From contig NZ_LDNB01000012.1 of assembly GCF_001026695.1 (NCBI RefSeq), forward strand, positions 603,492 through 667,491: 64,000 bases of DNA. Reading direction: 5' to 3'. Below the pieces are notes generated by a model, which saw nothing but the letters and a program-made list of their open reading frames with translations, was not told the DNA's origin and searched no databases. How positions within the stretch are numbered: the first letter of the stretch is position 1; each line of letters starts with the position of its first letter. Made by a program: the position numbers and the translations under genes. Below are positions 26,207 through 34,806 of the stretch, piece by piece. Source of the DNA: Neobacillus vireti (GTDB taxonomy: Bacteria > Bacillota > Bacilli > Bacillales > Cytobacillaceae).

Positions 26207-28531
26207 ATGAGCGATGTTCAAAGCAGAGACTGGCAATTGGAACAGCAACGAGTCAATTTAGTAGTTACTGAAATTGATAAAAAAGTTAGTAAATTAACAC
26301 AAAATGCCGGCAAAGTTAGCTCAGACGTTCTCGAGATACGGAAAACCTTTTGGGATGATGTTACCGTCAATATGGATGAACCGGATGATATCATAGAAAC
26401 GGCAGCGAGTATAAAGCAGCAGGCAGAATTACTTTCAGAGCGGGAACGGACGCATAAACAATTAGATCACCATCTCAAAACCCTTGCTAGGCTAAAATAT
26501 TCCCCCTACTTCGGCCGCATAGATTTTTGGGAAGAGGGGGAAAAGTCGGCAGACCATGTTTATTTAGGGATTGCTTCGTTCATGGATGAACAGGACGAAA
26601 ACTTCTTAATCTATGACTGGCGCGCCCCGATTTCGAGCCTTTATTATGATTTTTCTCCAGGTCCTGCCCAGTACAAAACCTTAGACGGGGACATCAAAGG
26701 GGAAATGGAATTAAAACGGCAATTTATTATAAGGGGTTCGGAAATTAAAGGGATGTTTGATACAGGGGTAACGATTGGAGATGAAATGCTTCAGGAAGTA
26801 CTTGGAAATAATGCCAGTACGCAAATGAAAAGTATCGTCGCCACGATTCAACGTGAGCAAAACCAAATTATCCGGAATGAGCGAAGTAAATTGCTCATTG
26901 TTCAAGGTGTGGCTGGGAGTGGTAAGACCTCAGCTGCATTGCAGCGAGTTGCCTATTTGCTTTATCGCTATCGGGATACGCTTAAGTCGGAAAATATTAT
27001 GCTGTTTTCTCCCAACCCAATGTTTAATAGCTATGTTGCAACAGTGCTGCCAGAGCTTGGAGAGGAGAATATGCAGCAAGCCACGTTCATGGAGTATTTA
27101 AATCACCGATTAGATCGTGAATTTGATGTAGAGGATCCATTCAGCCAAATGGAGTACCTACTTAACGGGCAAGAAGACGAAATATATACAACTAGGGTTG
27201 CGGGAATTCGCTATAAGGCAAGTCTGGATTATAAAAAGATGATTGATCAATATGTCTCATCTCTGTCAAAACAGGGATTAATGTTTATGGATTTATTGTT
27301 TAGAGGCGACGTATTAATCTCGAAAAAAGAGATTCAGGATTATTTTTATGCTTTAGATGAAAGCTATTCTATTGCTAATCGGATACAGTTGGTTAAGGAG
27401 TGGCTTTTAAAGGAATTGAAGCGAGTTGTAAGAAGGGAACGGTCACAAAGCTGGGTGGAAGAAGAAATTCAGTTCCTAGAGAAAGAAGATTATCTTGAAG
27501 CATTCAAGAAAATGCAGGAAAAGAATCGCTTTACTGATAATACATTTGATGATTTTGAGCAAGAACAAAAGCTCTTAGCCCAAATGGTGGTGAAAGAAAA
27601 ATTCAGGCCTTTATTTAACAGGGTAAAAAGGTTGAAGTTTATCGACATGTCAGGTATCTATTGTCGTTTATTTGATCAAGATTGGCGGAGTGCTGTAGGC
27701 CTGCCGCCGGACTGGGATCAAATTTGCAAGGTAACGGTGAACCGATTAAACAAGCTGGAAATTCCTTATGAAGATGCCACTCCATACGTATATCTTCAAG
27801 ATTTAATCGAAGGGCGGAAATCAAACACTGCGATTCGCCATATATTTATTGATGAAGCGCAGGATTATTCTCCATTCCAGTTTGCCTTTATGCAATTGCT
27901 TTTTCCTCATAGTAAAATGACGATGCTCGGTGACTTTAATCAAGCGATTTTTTCCGGTGCGACGGGATCGGCGACAGTTTTAACGGATTTGGATATAAAG
28001 GGTGAGGAAATTGAAACGTTTGTTTTGACAAAAACCTACCGTTCAACACGGGAAATCGTTGAGTTTACAAGCGGTTTGATTGATGGCGGAGGAAAGATCG
28101 AACCATTTAACCGAAAAGGAAGGAAGCCCGTTATTGAACGAACAACAAAGACAAGGATCAACCATTTGATTTTAGAAAAGATTAAGGAATATCATAATGA
28201 AGGACATCGTACTATTGCGGTTATTTGCAGGACCACAGCAGAAAGTAACCTTGTTTTTGAAGCACTTAAAAATGAAGTGCCCCTTTATTTAATTGAAAAA
28301 GGAACGGTTTCTTATGAAAAAGGAAATCTGGTTATCCCATCCTATCTGGCAAAAGGGATTGAATTTGATGCGGTCATTCTTTACGATTGTTCGGAGTATA
28401 AGCGTGAAAGTGAACGGAAGTTATTTTATACTGTCTGCACTCGTGCCATGCATGAATTGTATATGTACGCAACAGGTGAAATTAGCCCGTTATTAAATCT
28501 CGTATCGATGGATGCTTACGAGTTAAAATAA
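26207..28531 (+). CDS. helD: RNA polymerase recycling motor HelD
   Basis: HelD is a UvrD-like ATPase that enters the RNA polymerase channels and frees stalled enzyme from DNA. The 774-residue protein has the same length as B. subtilis HelD. It has the N-terminal coiled coil (residues 1-95) that reaches the secondary channel, Walker A GVAGSGKTS (about 234-242), DEAQDYSPFQ (Walker B) and the SF1 TYRST motif in the second helicase half. Free-standing with its own terminator. Confidence 0.93.
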   Translation: MSDVQSRDWQLEQQRVNLVVTEIDKKVSKLTQNAGKVSSDVLEIRKTFWDDVTVNMDEPDDIIETAASIKQQAELLSERERTHKQLDHHLKTLARLKYSPYFGRIDFWEEGEKSADHVYLGIASFMDEQDENFLIYDWRAPISSLYYDFSPGPAQYKTLDGDIKGEMELKRQFIIRGSEIKGMFDTGVTIGDEMLQEVLGNNASTQMKSIVATIQREQNQIIRNERSKLLIVQGVAGSGKTSAALQRVAYLLYRYRDTLKSENIMLFSPNPMFNSYVATVLPELGEENMQQATFMEYLNHRLDREFDVEDPFSQMEYLLNGQEDEIYTTRVAGIRYKASLDYKKMIDQYVSSLSKQGLMFMDLLFRGDVLISKKEIQDYFYALDESYSIANRIQLVKEWLLKELKRVVRRERSQSWVEEEIQFLEKEDYLEAFKKMQEKNRFTDNTFDDFEQEQKLLAQMVVKEKFRPLFNRVKRLKFIDMSGIYCRLFDQDWRSAVGLPPDWDQICKVTVNRLNKLEIPYEDATPYVYLQDLIEGRKSNTAIRHIFIDEAQDYSPFQFAFMQLLFPHSKMTMLGDFNQAIFSGATGSATVLTDLDIKGEEIETFVLTKTYRSTREIVEFTSGLIDGGGKIEPFNRKGRKPVIERTTKTRINHLILEKIKEYHNEGHRTIAVICRTTAESNLVFEALKNEVPLYLIEKGTVSYEKGNLVIPSYLAKGIEFDAVILYDCSEYKRESERKLFYTVCTRAMHELYMYATGEISPLLNLVSMDAYELK

Positions 28532-28544
28532 TTACTTGCAGAAT

Positions 28545-28578
28545 AAACGACTGTCGAAACCTTTCGATAGTCGTTTAT
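28545..28578 (+). terminator. Terminator after helD
   Basis: AAACGACTGTCGAAA pairs with TTTCGATAGTCGTTT. Confidence 0.88.
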
Positions 28579-28700
28579 TTCAATCATATTCTTTAATAAT
28601 TTACCGCGTTAATTAATTTTAAAATTACTAGTATGCAGTCTTTTCAACAGGCCCAATTGCAGGGACAATCAATAAAATTGGTATTTAAATTCTGACAAAA

Positions 28701-28755
28701 TAAAAAAATGCCGAGAAAAATAACCTTTCTCGACAAGCAGCGGCATAAGCCGCTG
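28701..28755 (-). terminator. Double hairpin terminator of the small stress gene
   Basis: On the minus strand CAGCGGC-TTAT-GCCGCTG is followed by GAGAAA-N7-TTTCTC and a T-rich tail. Confidence 0.65.
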
Positions 28756-28781
28756 TCTTATTAAAAAACAATGGTAAAATG

Positions 28782-28916
28782 TTATTTTTTCCATTGTTTT
28801 TGGACTTGTTCATATGCAAGACGAAGGATTTCTTCATCCGATGTGTCCTGATTCGTAATGACATTTGTTAAATAGTTTCTTCCTTCAAACGTTATTGTAA
28901 CTTCTACTTGTACCAT
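28782..28916 (-). CDS. Small BA3454-family stress response protein
   Basis: A 44-residue frame reads MVQVEVTITFEGRNYLTNVI and ends EQVQKQWKK. It is preceded by AGGTGAT and followed by terminator hairpins. It resembles the BA3454 family of short Bacillus stress proteins (beta strand, then a helix rich in Glu and Lys). Function unknown. The gap from helD to this gene otherwise holds only terminators. Confidence 0.65.
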   Translation of the reverse strand: MVQVEVTITFEGRNYLTNVITNQDTSDEEILRLAYEQVQKQWKK

Positions 28917-29013
28917 ATTAAATCACCTTTCTTTACAAATTGAATATTTATTTGTTGATCAAAATTCCATAACAATCTATTGTATTAATGAAACTTATAA
29001 AGTATGCTGATTG

Positions 29014-29040
29014 AAAAAAAACTTCCCTAAAGGAAGCTTT
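29014..29040 (-). terminator. Terminator
   Basis: On the minus strand GCTTCCTTTAGGGAAGT is followed by a long T run. Confidence 0.8.
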
Positions 29041-29269
29041 AAACCTCGATGACCATAAATTTCTCGGCGAACAATTGCACCTTGTTTTTGTCTACTTTGT
29101 TCTTTTTAAGTAAGGATTCTGCAATGACCAGATGGGCTTGAAGGGAAACAATTCTTTTTAAATCACGAATGGATACATCGCCATTCAATAATTGAATAGC
29201 TTTATCTTGGATGTCTTGATTCTTAGAAGAATTGTAAAGGAGATACGCAATACAGGTAACTTTGTCCAC
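29039..29269 (-). CDS. Small hypothetical protein
   Basis: The 76-residue, mostly helical protein begins MDKVTCIAYLLYNSSKNQDI if GTG 29269 is used, which leaves eight bases after GGGAG; a GTG at 29278 abuts that site. No signal peptide or membrane segment. Flanked by its own terminator, so it looks like a real single gene. Family not recognised. Confidence 0.6.
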   Translation of the reverse strand: MDKVTCIAYLLYNSSKNQDIQDKAIQLLNGDVSIRDLKRIVSLQAHLVIAESLLKKNKVDKNKVQLFAEKFMVIEV

Positions 29270-29401
29270 GACAAACACTCCCTATTAATCAAGAATCGAA
29301 CTTCTAATTACAAATTCGCCACAATAGTTGATTTTCCTGCTAGTTTCCAGAAAAAATTTGAAAAAGTCTGACAATAACTGAACCGGAAAATTTGTTGAAT
29401 A

Positions 29402-29430
29402 TTGCTTATTTGTTGTTCATTTTATATAAT
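29402..29430 (+). promoter_or_regulatory. asnS promoter
   Basis: TTGCTT and TATAAT are separated by 17 bases, placing the transcript start near 29437 and leaving a leader of about 100 bases before asnS. Confidence 0.55.
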
Positions 29431-29474
29431 ATTGTAGGGATAAAAGAAAAACGATGAGAGTACTATGGAATTTT

Positions 29475-29514
29475 ACCTTTCGTCCCAATGGGGTGGGAGG
29501 TATTTTTCTTTTTT
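29475..29514 (+). terminator. Attenuator hairpin in the asnS leader
   Basis: Twelve consecutive pairs, four of them G-U, join ACCTTTCGTCCC (29475-29486) to GGGGTGGGAGGT (29490-29501) across a 3-base loop. ATTTTTCTTTTTT follows. It lies between promoter and start codon, so it should reduce asnS expression unless disrupted. Confidence 0.6.
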
Positions 29515-29538
29515 ACATATGATTTAGGAGGATAACTA

Positions 29539-30930
29539 ATGAAACAGACCTTAGTCAAGGATTTGTACAGAAATACCGACAGCTTTATTGAACAAAAGGT
29601 ACAATTATCTGGATGGATTCGTACCATCCGCGACTCTAAAACTTTTGGATTCATTGAATTAAATGATGGCAGCTTTTTTAAGGGTGTCCAGATTGTTTTT
29701 GATGAGCAATTGGAGAACTTTAAGGACATTGCCAAACTGCCTATTAGTTCATCACTCACGGTTGAGGGAGATTTTATACATACTCCTCAAGCAAAGCAGC
29801 CTTTTGAAATCAAGGCAACTAATATTGTCATTGAAGGAACTTCAAATGTTGATTATCCTTTACAAAAGAAAAAACATTCATTTGAATATTTACGAACAAT
29901 TGCGCATTTAAGACCGAGAACCAATACATTCTCAGCAGTATTCCGCGTAAGATCACTTGCATCCTATGCGATTCATAAATTTTTCCAAGATAAAGGTTAT
30001 GTTTATGTGCATTCTCCAATCATTACTGGCAGTGATACAGAAGGTGCGGGGGAAATGTTCCGTGTTACCACACTTGATTTGGATAATCCTGCAAAGAACG
30101 ACGAAGGAAAAACTGATATTACAAAGGACTTCTTTAATAAAGAAACCAATCTGACCGTTAGCGGGCAGCTTTCAGCTGAATCCTTTGCGTTAGCATTCCG
30201 GAATGTCTATACGTTTGGACCGACATTTAGAGCGGAGAATTCAAATACAGCACGACATGCAGCTGAGTTTTGGATGATTGAGCCAGAGCTGGCATTTGCC
30301 GATCTTTTAGATACAATGGATGTGGCTGAAGAAATGGTGAAATACGTAATTGGCTATGTTCTAGAACAAGCTCCTGAGGAAATGAATTTCTTTAACAGCT
30401 TTATTGAAAAGGGGTTATTAGACCGTCTTAATAATGCCTATACGGCAAACTTTGGCCGTGTGACTTATACGGAGGCTATCAAGTTGTTAGTTGAATCAGG
30501 TGAAACGTTTGCCTACCCTGTGGAATGGGGAATGGACCTGCAAACAGAGCATGAACGATATTTATGCGAGCATATCTTTAAACGCCCAGTATTTGTCACC
30601 GATTATCCAAAAGACATTAAAGCCTTCTATATGAGGTTAAATGAAGATGGCAAAACAGTTGCTGCAATGGATTTACTTGTGCCGGGAATCGGAGAATTAA
30701 TCGGCGGCAGCCAGCGTGAAGAACGTGAAGAAATTTTGGCTGGAAAGATTAAAGACCTTGGCATGAACGAGGAAGATTATTGGTGGTACCTTGAACTCCG
30801 AAAATACGGCGGTACAAAACATTCCGGCTATGGGATTGGTTTTGAGCGCTTAATTATGTATTTAACAGGTATGTCAAACATTAGAGACGTCATTCCATTC
30901 CCTAGAACACCAGGTAATGCAGAATTTTAA
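29539..30930 (+). CDS. asnS: Asparaginyl-tRNA synthetase, long form
   Basis: The class IIb synthetase charges tRNA-Asn. The 463-residue protein has an OB-fold anticodon domain (residues about 15-105, [20 protein letters not shown]) and the catalytic core: motif 2 [20 protein letters not shown] and motif 3 [16 protein letters not shown]. subtilis AsnS is about 430 residues; this one has the length and [17 protein letters not shown] region of the E. coli type, which some Bacillus carry as a second copy. TAGGAGG precedes the ATG. The leader attenuator suggests regulated expression. Confidence 0.93.
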   Translation: MKQTLVKDLYRNTDSFIEQKVQLSGWIRTIRDSKTFGFIELNDGSFFKGVQIVFDEQLENFKDIAKLPISSSLTVEGDFIHTPQAKQPFEIKATNIVIEGTSNVDYPLQKKKHSFEYLRTIAHLRPRTNTFSAVFRVRSLASYAIHKFFQDKGYVYVHSPIITGSDTEGAGEMFRVTTLDLDNPAKNDEGKTDITKDFFNKETNLTVSGQLSAESFALAFRNVYTFGPTFRAENSNTARHAAEFWMIEPELAFADLLDTMDVAEEMVKYVIGYVLEQAPEEMNFFNSFIEKGLLDRLNNAYTANFGRVTYTEAIKLLVESGETFAYPVEWGMDLQTEHERYLCEHIFKRPVFVTDYPKDIKAFYMRLNEDGKTVAAMDLLVPGIGELIGGSQREEREEILAGKIKDLGMNEEDYWWYLELRKYGGTKHSGYGIGFERLIMYLTGMSNIRDVIPFPRTPGNAEF

Positions 30931-30938
30931 AACAATTA

Positions 30939-30970
30939 GAAAAGACCAATTCGCTGAATTGGTCTTTTCT
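30939..30970 (+). terminator. Terminator after asnS
   Basis: AAAAGACCAATTC and GAATTGGTCTTTTC enclose a 3-base loop. Confidence 0.92.
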
Positions 30971-30988
30971 TGGCTTGTAAACTTCATT

Positions 30989-31162
30989 TTAAAGATCCTG
31001 TAATTCTTCCTCGAAATAAAAAGTTTCCGGGTGCTCTTTAACGGTATAAGAATATCTCTTCATATTTTTTACATATTGCCATTTCAAAATAGTGACTGCC
31101 TCTCCCGTTTCAATAATATTAACAGTCTGACCGGATTTGTATCGATTATTTGCGTTTTTCAA
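30989..31162 (-). CDS. Small hypothetical beta-rich protein
   Basis: A 57-residue protein, if it starts at TTG 31162 behind AAAGGGGTG, with an SH3-like pattern (SGQTVNIIETGEAVTILKWQ, then YSYTVKEHPETFYFEEEL). Resembles the short KOW/SH3 proteins of Bacillus genomes. No function can be named. Confidence 0.5.
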   Translation of the reverse strand: MKNANNRYKSGQTVNIIETGEAVTILKWQYVKNMKRYSYTVKEHPETFYFEEELQDL

Positions 31163-31317
31163 ATTTAACACCCCTTTTATATTCCCATCCTTAGTATAAC
31201 ACAAATGTATGAATTACTATGTAACTTCATCTGATTAAAGGAATAGAGATGAGGTAAAGCCATTCATTTTGAATTATTACCTAACTATGATATGCTAAAT
31301 AAAAGTGAGGTGTCGTT

Positions 31318-31536
31318 TTGACAAATTTTAAAGCAAAAAAGAGTAACCTCAAAAATTTATTAGCAAAAAGAGGAATAGACCTGGATAGTTTGGAAAGGAA
31401 TACAAATATACCCAGGGATCAGCTCGATGACTACCTGTCAAAGAGAGTTATGAATTTAAATAATGCAATGACAATCTCCAAAGAATTGAATTGTCGAATT
31501 GAAGATTTATATGAATGGACGGCAGAAGAAGCTTAA
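31318..31536 (+). CDS. Small XRE-type helix-turn-helix protein
   Basis: A 72-residue Cro/CI-type DNA-binding protein. The helix-turn-helix spans about residues 10-66 (NLKKLLAKRGIDLDSLER-like start, and AMTISKELNCRIEDLYEW end). TTG start with GAGGTG ahead. A terminator follows, so it is monocistronic. It lacks any partner toxin gene on either side. Confidence 0.75.
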   Translation: MTNFKAKKSNLKNLLAKRGIDLDSLERNTNIPRDQLDDYLSKRVMNLNNAMTISKELNCRIEDLYEWTAEEA

Positions 31537-31546
31537 ATATGAAAAA

Positions 31547-31577
31547 GCAGACTCGAATGATGAGTCTGTTTTTTTTG
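31547..31577 (+). terminator. Terminator
   Basis: GCAGACTC and GAGTCTGT are followed by a long T run. Confidence 0.88.
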
Positions 31578-31730
31578 TTTTTTTTTTAAAATATATCAAA
31601 TTCAATAAAGTTGATAAAATAATTAACAAAATCAATTTTTTGTTTTAATTTTATAAAATATATTAATATTAATATTTACTTTTTAGAGAGAATGATGTAT
31701 TATATGGTTAAATAAGGAAAGGAGAAAAAA

Positions 31731-32102
31731 ATGTCATTTCCGGTTATTACACATTGCCCTGTTTGCAGTAAACAATTAAAAATTATGAAGTTACAATGTA
31801 ATCATTGCCAAACGACAGTGGAAAATGAATTTCAGTTTTCAAAATTAGCAGCACTAAGTCAGGAACAGCTCCATTTTATCGAGATTTTCCTAAAATGCCG
31901 TGGAAATATTAAAGAGGTTGAAAAAGAATTAGGTATTTCATATCCAACTGTTCGAGGGAAATTGGATGATATTATTTCTTCACTTGGATTTGCATTAAGC
32001 AAGAAGACAGAAATCGATAAACAGAAAGTTGTTTCCATGCTGGAAAAAGGTGAAATTACTGCCGAAGAAGCCATTAACTTATTAAAAGAGGGGGAAACGT
32101 AA
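31731..32102 (+). CDS. DUF2089 protein: zinc ribbon, HTH and SHOCT-like tail
   Basis: The 123-residue protein has a zinc ribbon (CPVC at about residues 10-13, CNHC at 23-26). A sigma-like helix-turn-helix follows (about 40-90, NIKEVEKELGISYPTVRGKL), then a C-terminal helical hairpin (KQKVVSMLEKGEITAEEAIN). It is the DUF2089 family, so a DNA-binding regulator is likely. AAAGGAGAA precedes the ATG; upstream is a 130-base AT-rich tract with repeated TATTAATATTAATATT, probably promoter or operator. First of three abutting genes. Confidence 0.85.
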   Translation: MSFPVITHCPVCSKQLKIMKLQCNHCQTTVENEFQFSKLAALSQEQLHFIEIFLKCRGNIKEVEKELGISYPTVRGKLDDIISSLGFALSKKTEIDKQKVVSMLEKGEITAEEAINLLKEGET

Positions 32103-32486
32103 ATGAAGGAAGAAATCTCAAGGGTGTTAACAATGGTTGAAGAAGGCAAGCTGGATAAGGAAAAAGCAACTGAGCTGATTAATGTATTGCAGGGGAAGGA
32201 CCAGCCTGTCAAACTACAAAAAGAAATCCCCTATGGTAACAAAATGCTAAAAATCCGAGTAAACTCGGAGAAAGGTGACAATGTAAACGTAAATCTGCCA
32301 ATTAATTTGGTCAAAGCTGTACTAAAAGTGGGAACGAATATTGCTGAAAAAATTCCCGAAGCAGCAAAATACGTAAAGGATATCAACGTAGATCTCTTAA
32401 TAGGGGCCATCGAAAATGAATTAGACGGCCAAATTGTCGATATTACTTCGGCAAATGGTGATAAAGTATTCGTGGTGATTGAATAG
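32103..32486 (+). CDS. SHOCT-like helical hairpin plus beta domain protein
   Basis: The 127-residue protein starts one base after the previous stop. Residues 1-30 (EEISRVLTMVEEGKLDKEKA) repeat the helical hairpin that ends the DUF2089 protein. Residues 45-127 (MLKIRVNSEKGDNVNVNLP, then VDLLIGAIENELDGQIVDIT) form a beta-rich domain that recurs in the next gene. It resembles the N-terminal part of YvlB-type proteins. No membrane segment. Function unknown; probably interacts with both neighbours. Confidence 0.7.
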   Translation: MKEEISRVLTMVEEGKLDKEKATELINVLQGKDQPVKLQKEIPYGNKMLKIRVNSEKGDNVNVNLPINLVKAVLKVGTNIAEKIPEAAKYVKDINVDLLIGAIENELDGQIVDITSANGDKVFVVIE

Positions 32487-32489
32487 CCG

Positions 32490-32759
32490 ATGCTTAAAGT
32501 CAGAGTGAAGGTGAAAGATAAAAGGTTTACTGTACCTGTTCCTTACCTCGTTTTAAATTTAGTCAGTACTATTATCACTTCAAAAAAATTCAATCGTTTT
32601 GTAAATCAAGCAATAGAAAAAGATGGGAGGAAATTTAAAGTTCCCCAAATTGATAGGAAAGACCTCAAACCGCTGCTTAAGGCATTGGTGGAGCATAAAG
32701 GGATAACGTTGGTTGATACAAAATTAAACGATGGAACAGAAGTGACGGTCAAGTTGTGA
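32490..32759 (+). CDS. Small protein related to the C-terminal domain of its neighbour
   Basis: The 89-residue protein aligns by eye with residues 45-127 of the preceding product: LKVRVKVKDKRFTVPVPYLV against LKIRVNSEKGDNVNVNLPIN, then KPLLKALVEHKGITLVDTKL against IGAIENELDGQIVDITSANG. It is very basic, rich in Lys. It lies three bases after its neighbour and ends the operon before a terminator. Family not named. Confidence 0.7.
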   Translation: MLKVRVKVKDKRFTVPVPYLVLNLVSTIITSKKFNRFVNQAIEKDGRKFKVPQIDRKDLKPLLKALVEHKGITLVDTKLNDGTEVTVKL

Positions 32760-32760
32760 A

Positions 32761-32797
32761 GCATTATCCGAAATTTAGGGATAATGCCTTTTTTTCT
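32761..32797 (+). terminator. Terminator of the DUF2089 operon
   Basis: GCATTATCC and GGGATAATGC with a T run behind. Confidence 0.9.
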
Positions 32798-32810
32798 TCT
32801 TAATTTTATA

Positions 32811-32841
32811 AAAAAATACACGCGATTTCGCGTGCTTTTTC
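32811..32841 (-). terminator. Terminator of the lysine permease
   Basis: On the minus strand GCACGCG-AAAT-CGCGTG is followed by TATTTTTTT. Confidence 0.8.
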
Positions 32842-32849
32842 ATCATTAG

Positions 32850-34331
32850 TTAATTTGTTAAATCGCATTTCTCTAATGGGATAACCTTGGTTTTTTTCGT
32901 GAATTTATAACCAAGCCATAATATTAAGAAAAGCGGCAGGCCAATATAGGAAACCAGAACACCGTTCCAGTCAATATGGCCGCCAATGAAGGCTGTATAG
33001 TTTTGCCCTAAAACCACAAATCCACAGACAGAAAACGCGAATATTGGACCAAATGGGAAGAACTTGGATTTATATGGTAACAAGCTAAGGTCCTTACCTT
33101 GTGCGGCAAACGCTTTTCGGAAACGATAATGACAAACCGCGATTCCGAGCCACGCAATAAAACCTGACATGCCTGAAGCGTTTAACAGCCAATTATATAC
33201 TTTCCCATCTCCAAACAGGGAAGCAAGGAAGGCTAGGGTACCCACTAAAGATGTTGCGATTAAAGCATTAACTGGAACACCATTCTTGTTTAATTTACCA
33301 AGGAATCTTGGGGCTTTACCTTGACGGGCCAAATCCCATAGCATACGTGTCGAGGCATACATCCCTGAATTCCCTGCAGATAATACCGCTGTTAAGATAA
33401 TGGCATTCATGACAGAAGCGGCGAAGGCGATACCAGCTTTTTGAAATACAAGTGTAAACGGGCTTACCCTGACACTCTCAATAGCCAGATTACTGTTGGT
33501 ATAAGGGATTATCAGCCCAATCACTAGGATGGCCAATATATAGAATAAAAGAATCCGCCAAAAAACTTGTTTTACGGCACGTGGAATCGCTTTTGCCGGA
33601 TTGTCGGTTTCACCAGCAGCAATACCAAGGAGCTCGGTTCCTTGAAAGGAGAAGCCTGCTGCCATGAAGATTCCCAGCATAGCCATAAAACCGCCATGGA
33701 AGGGAGCATCGCCAATTGTAAAGTTTTTAAAGCCAATAGCGTGATCACCCATTATACCGAAAATCATCAACGTTCCAATAATAATAAAGATAACAACCGT
33801 TACGACTTTAATGAGGGAGAACCAATATTCAGCTTCCCCAAATCCTTTAACAGAAAGATAATTTAATAGAAACATAATCGCCAAAAAGAGGCTGCTCCAT
33901 AGTAAAGATGGAGTACTTGGAAACCAGAACTTCATAATCATTGTTACGGCGGCTAATTCGGCAGCAATCGTAATCGCCCAGTTAAACCAGTAGTTCCACC
34001 CGAGAGCAAAACCCAGAGAAGGATCAACAAACTTAGTGGCATATGTGCTAAAGCTGCCGGCAACAGGCATATAGGCACCCATTTCTGCTAAACTTGTCAT
34101 CAAGAAGTAAACCATGATACCAATGATAAAGTACGATAGCAGGGCGCCGCCTGGACCAGCTTCATGGATGGCACCGCCACTTGCAAGGAATAGACCAGTA
34201 CCGATTGTCCCGCCAAGTGAAATCATTGTAAGGTGGCGCGATTTTAAACTGCGTTTTAACTCAGATGGTTCCTTTTTTGCTGATATGTCACTAGTATATT
34301 CATTATCTTTTATTTCACGTGCTGATTGCAT
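32850..34331 (-). CDS. lysP: Amino acid permease, LysP type
   Basis: The 493-residue APC-family transporter has twelve membrane segments and the amino-acid permease signature GGTIGTGLFLASG (near residue 40) and FSFQGTELLGIAAGETDNP (segment 6-7 loop). These match LysP, a proton-linked lysine importer. The call is strengthened by a lysine riboswitch in its leader, as for yvsH in B. subtilis. Monocistronic with terminators on both sides. Confidence 0.9.
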   Translation of the reverse strand: MQSAREIKDNEYTSDISAKKEPSELKRSLKSRHLTMISLGGTIGTGLFLASGGAIHEAGPGGALLSYFIIGIMVYFLMTSLAEMGAYMPVAGSFSTYATKFVDPSLGFALGWNYWFNWAITIAAELAAVTMIMKFWFPSTPSLLWSSLFLAIMFLLNYLSVKGFGEAEYWFSLIKVVTVVIFIIIGTLMIFGIMGDHAIGFKNFTIGDAPFHGGFMAMLGIFMAAGFSFQGTELLGIAAGETDNPAKAIPRAVKQVFWRILLFYILAILVIGLIIPYTNSNLAIESVRVSPFTLVFQKAGIAFAASVMNAIILTAVLSAGNSGMYASTRMLWDLARQGKAPRFLGKLNKNGVPVNALIATSLVGTLAFLASLFGDGKVYNWLLNASGMSGFIAWLGIAVCHYRFRKAFAAQGKDLSLLPYKSKFFPFGPIFAFSVCGFVVLGQNYTAFIGGHIDWNGVLVSYIGLPLFLILWLGYKFTKKTKVIPLEKCDLTN

Positions 34332-34381
34332 TGTCTTGACTCCTTTTAATACTTATTTTGTGGACGAGAAGGAGTTTGGAA

Positions 34382-34640
34382 TAAAAAATGCCATCGAAGT
34401 AGAATCGATGGCATGTCAATACCCCGCATCATACCTTCCGAAAGATAGCTCAACACGCTCGGCTGGTAAAGCCTCACGTGACAGTTCTGTTCCTATTTGG
34501 AGACAGTCCCAGCATGCTTTTCTAGAGATGAAAAACACACTTCGGCAGTTTTTCCTTTCAAACGGAGTCAGGGATGTCTCTTCCATCTCGTCCGCTTTAC
34601 TGATAAAAACCGCGACCTCTACCTCATCGGTTTGATGAGG
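34382..34640 (-). promoter_or_regulatory. Lysine riboswitch (L-box) with terminator
   Basis: On the minus strand the conserved L-box blocks appear in order: GAGGTAGAGGTCGCGG (34625-34610), CAGTAAAGC, TGCCGAAGTG, GCTGGGACTGTC and TTGAGCTATC, the last pairing with GGTAG to form P1. A terminator stem ATGCCATCGA-AGTAGAA-TCGATGGCAT with a T run (34414-34382) follows. Lysine binding should favour termination and lower permease synthesis. Confidence 0.9.
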
Positions 34641-34668
34641 ATTTTTTTATGAAGTTTAATATTACTAA

Positions 34669-34696
34669 AGTATAATAAATTTTTTATTATTGTCAA
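34669..34696 (-). promoter_or_regulatory. Promoter of the riboswitch-lysP unit
   Basis: TTGACA and TATACT on the minus strand are 16 bases apart, about 25 bases before the riboswitch core. Confidence 0.75.
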
Positions 34697-34806
34697 TATC
34701 AACAGACAATATATTACTATTGTGAAAAAACTATCAATTTACATTGGATGAGAGAATCGGTATGATTTTAAAATATATTAATGCTGGTATTGGAGGAAAC
34801 ATAAAA

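Noticed and set aside
29465..29527. 20-codon leader peptide in the asnS leader
   Set aside because: No ribosome site and no asparagine codons; the hairpin alone explains the leader.
31318..31536. Toxin-antitoxin pair at the small XRE gene, and at the ribbon-helix-helix gene 48500-48697
   Set aside because: Each is monocistronic with a terminator right after it and no partner frame on either side.
31590..31730. AT-rich tract with TATTAATATT repeats as a replication or plasmid origin
   Set aside because: No DnaA boxes, iterons or replication gene nearby; an AT-rich promoter for the DUF2089 operon is enough.
34114..34635. 173-residue plus-strand frame antisense to lysP and the riboswitch
   Set aside because: It lies wholly over the permease start and L-box, has no ribosome site and reads as random sequence.
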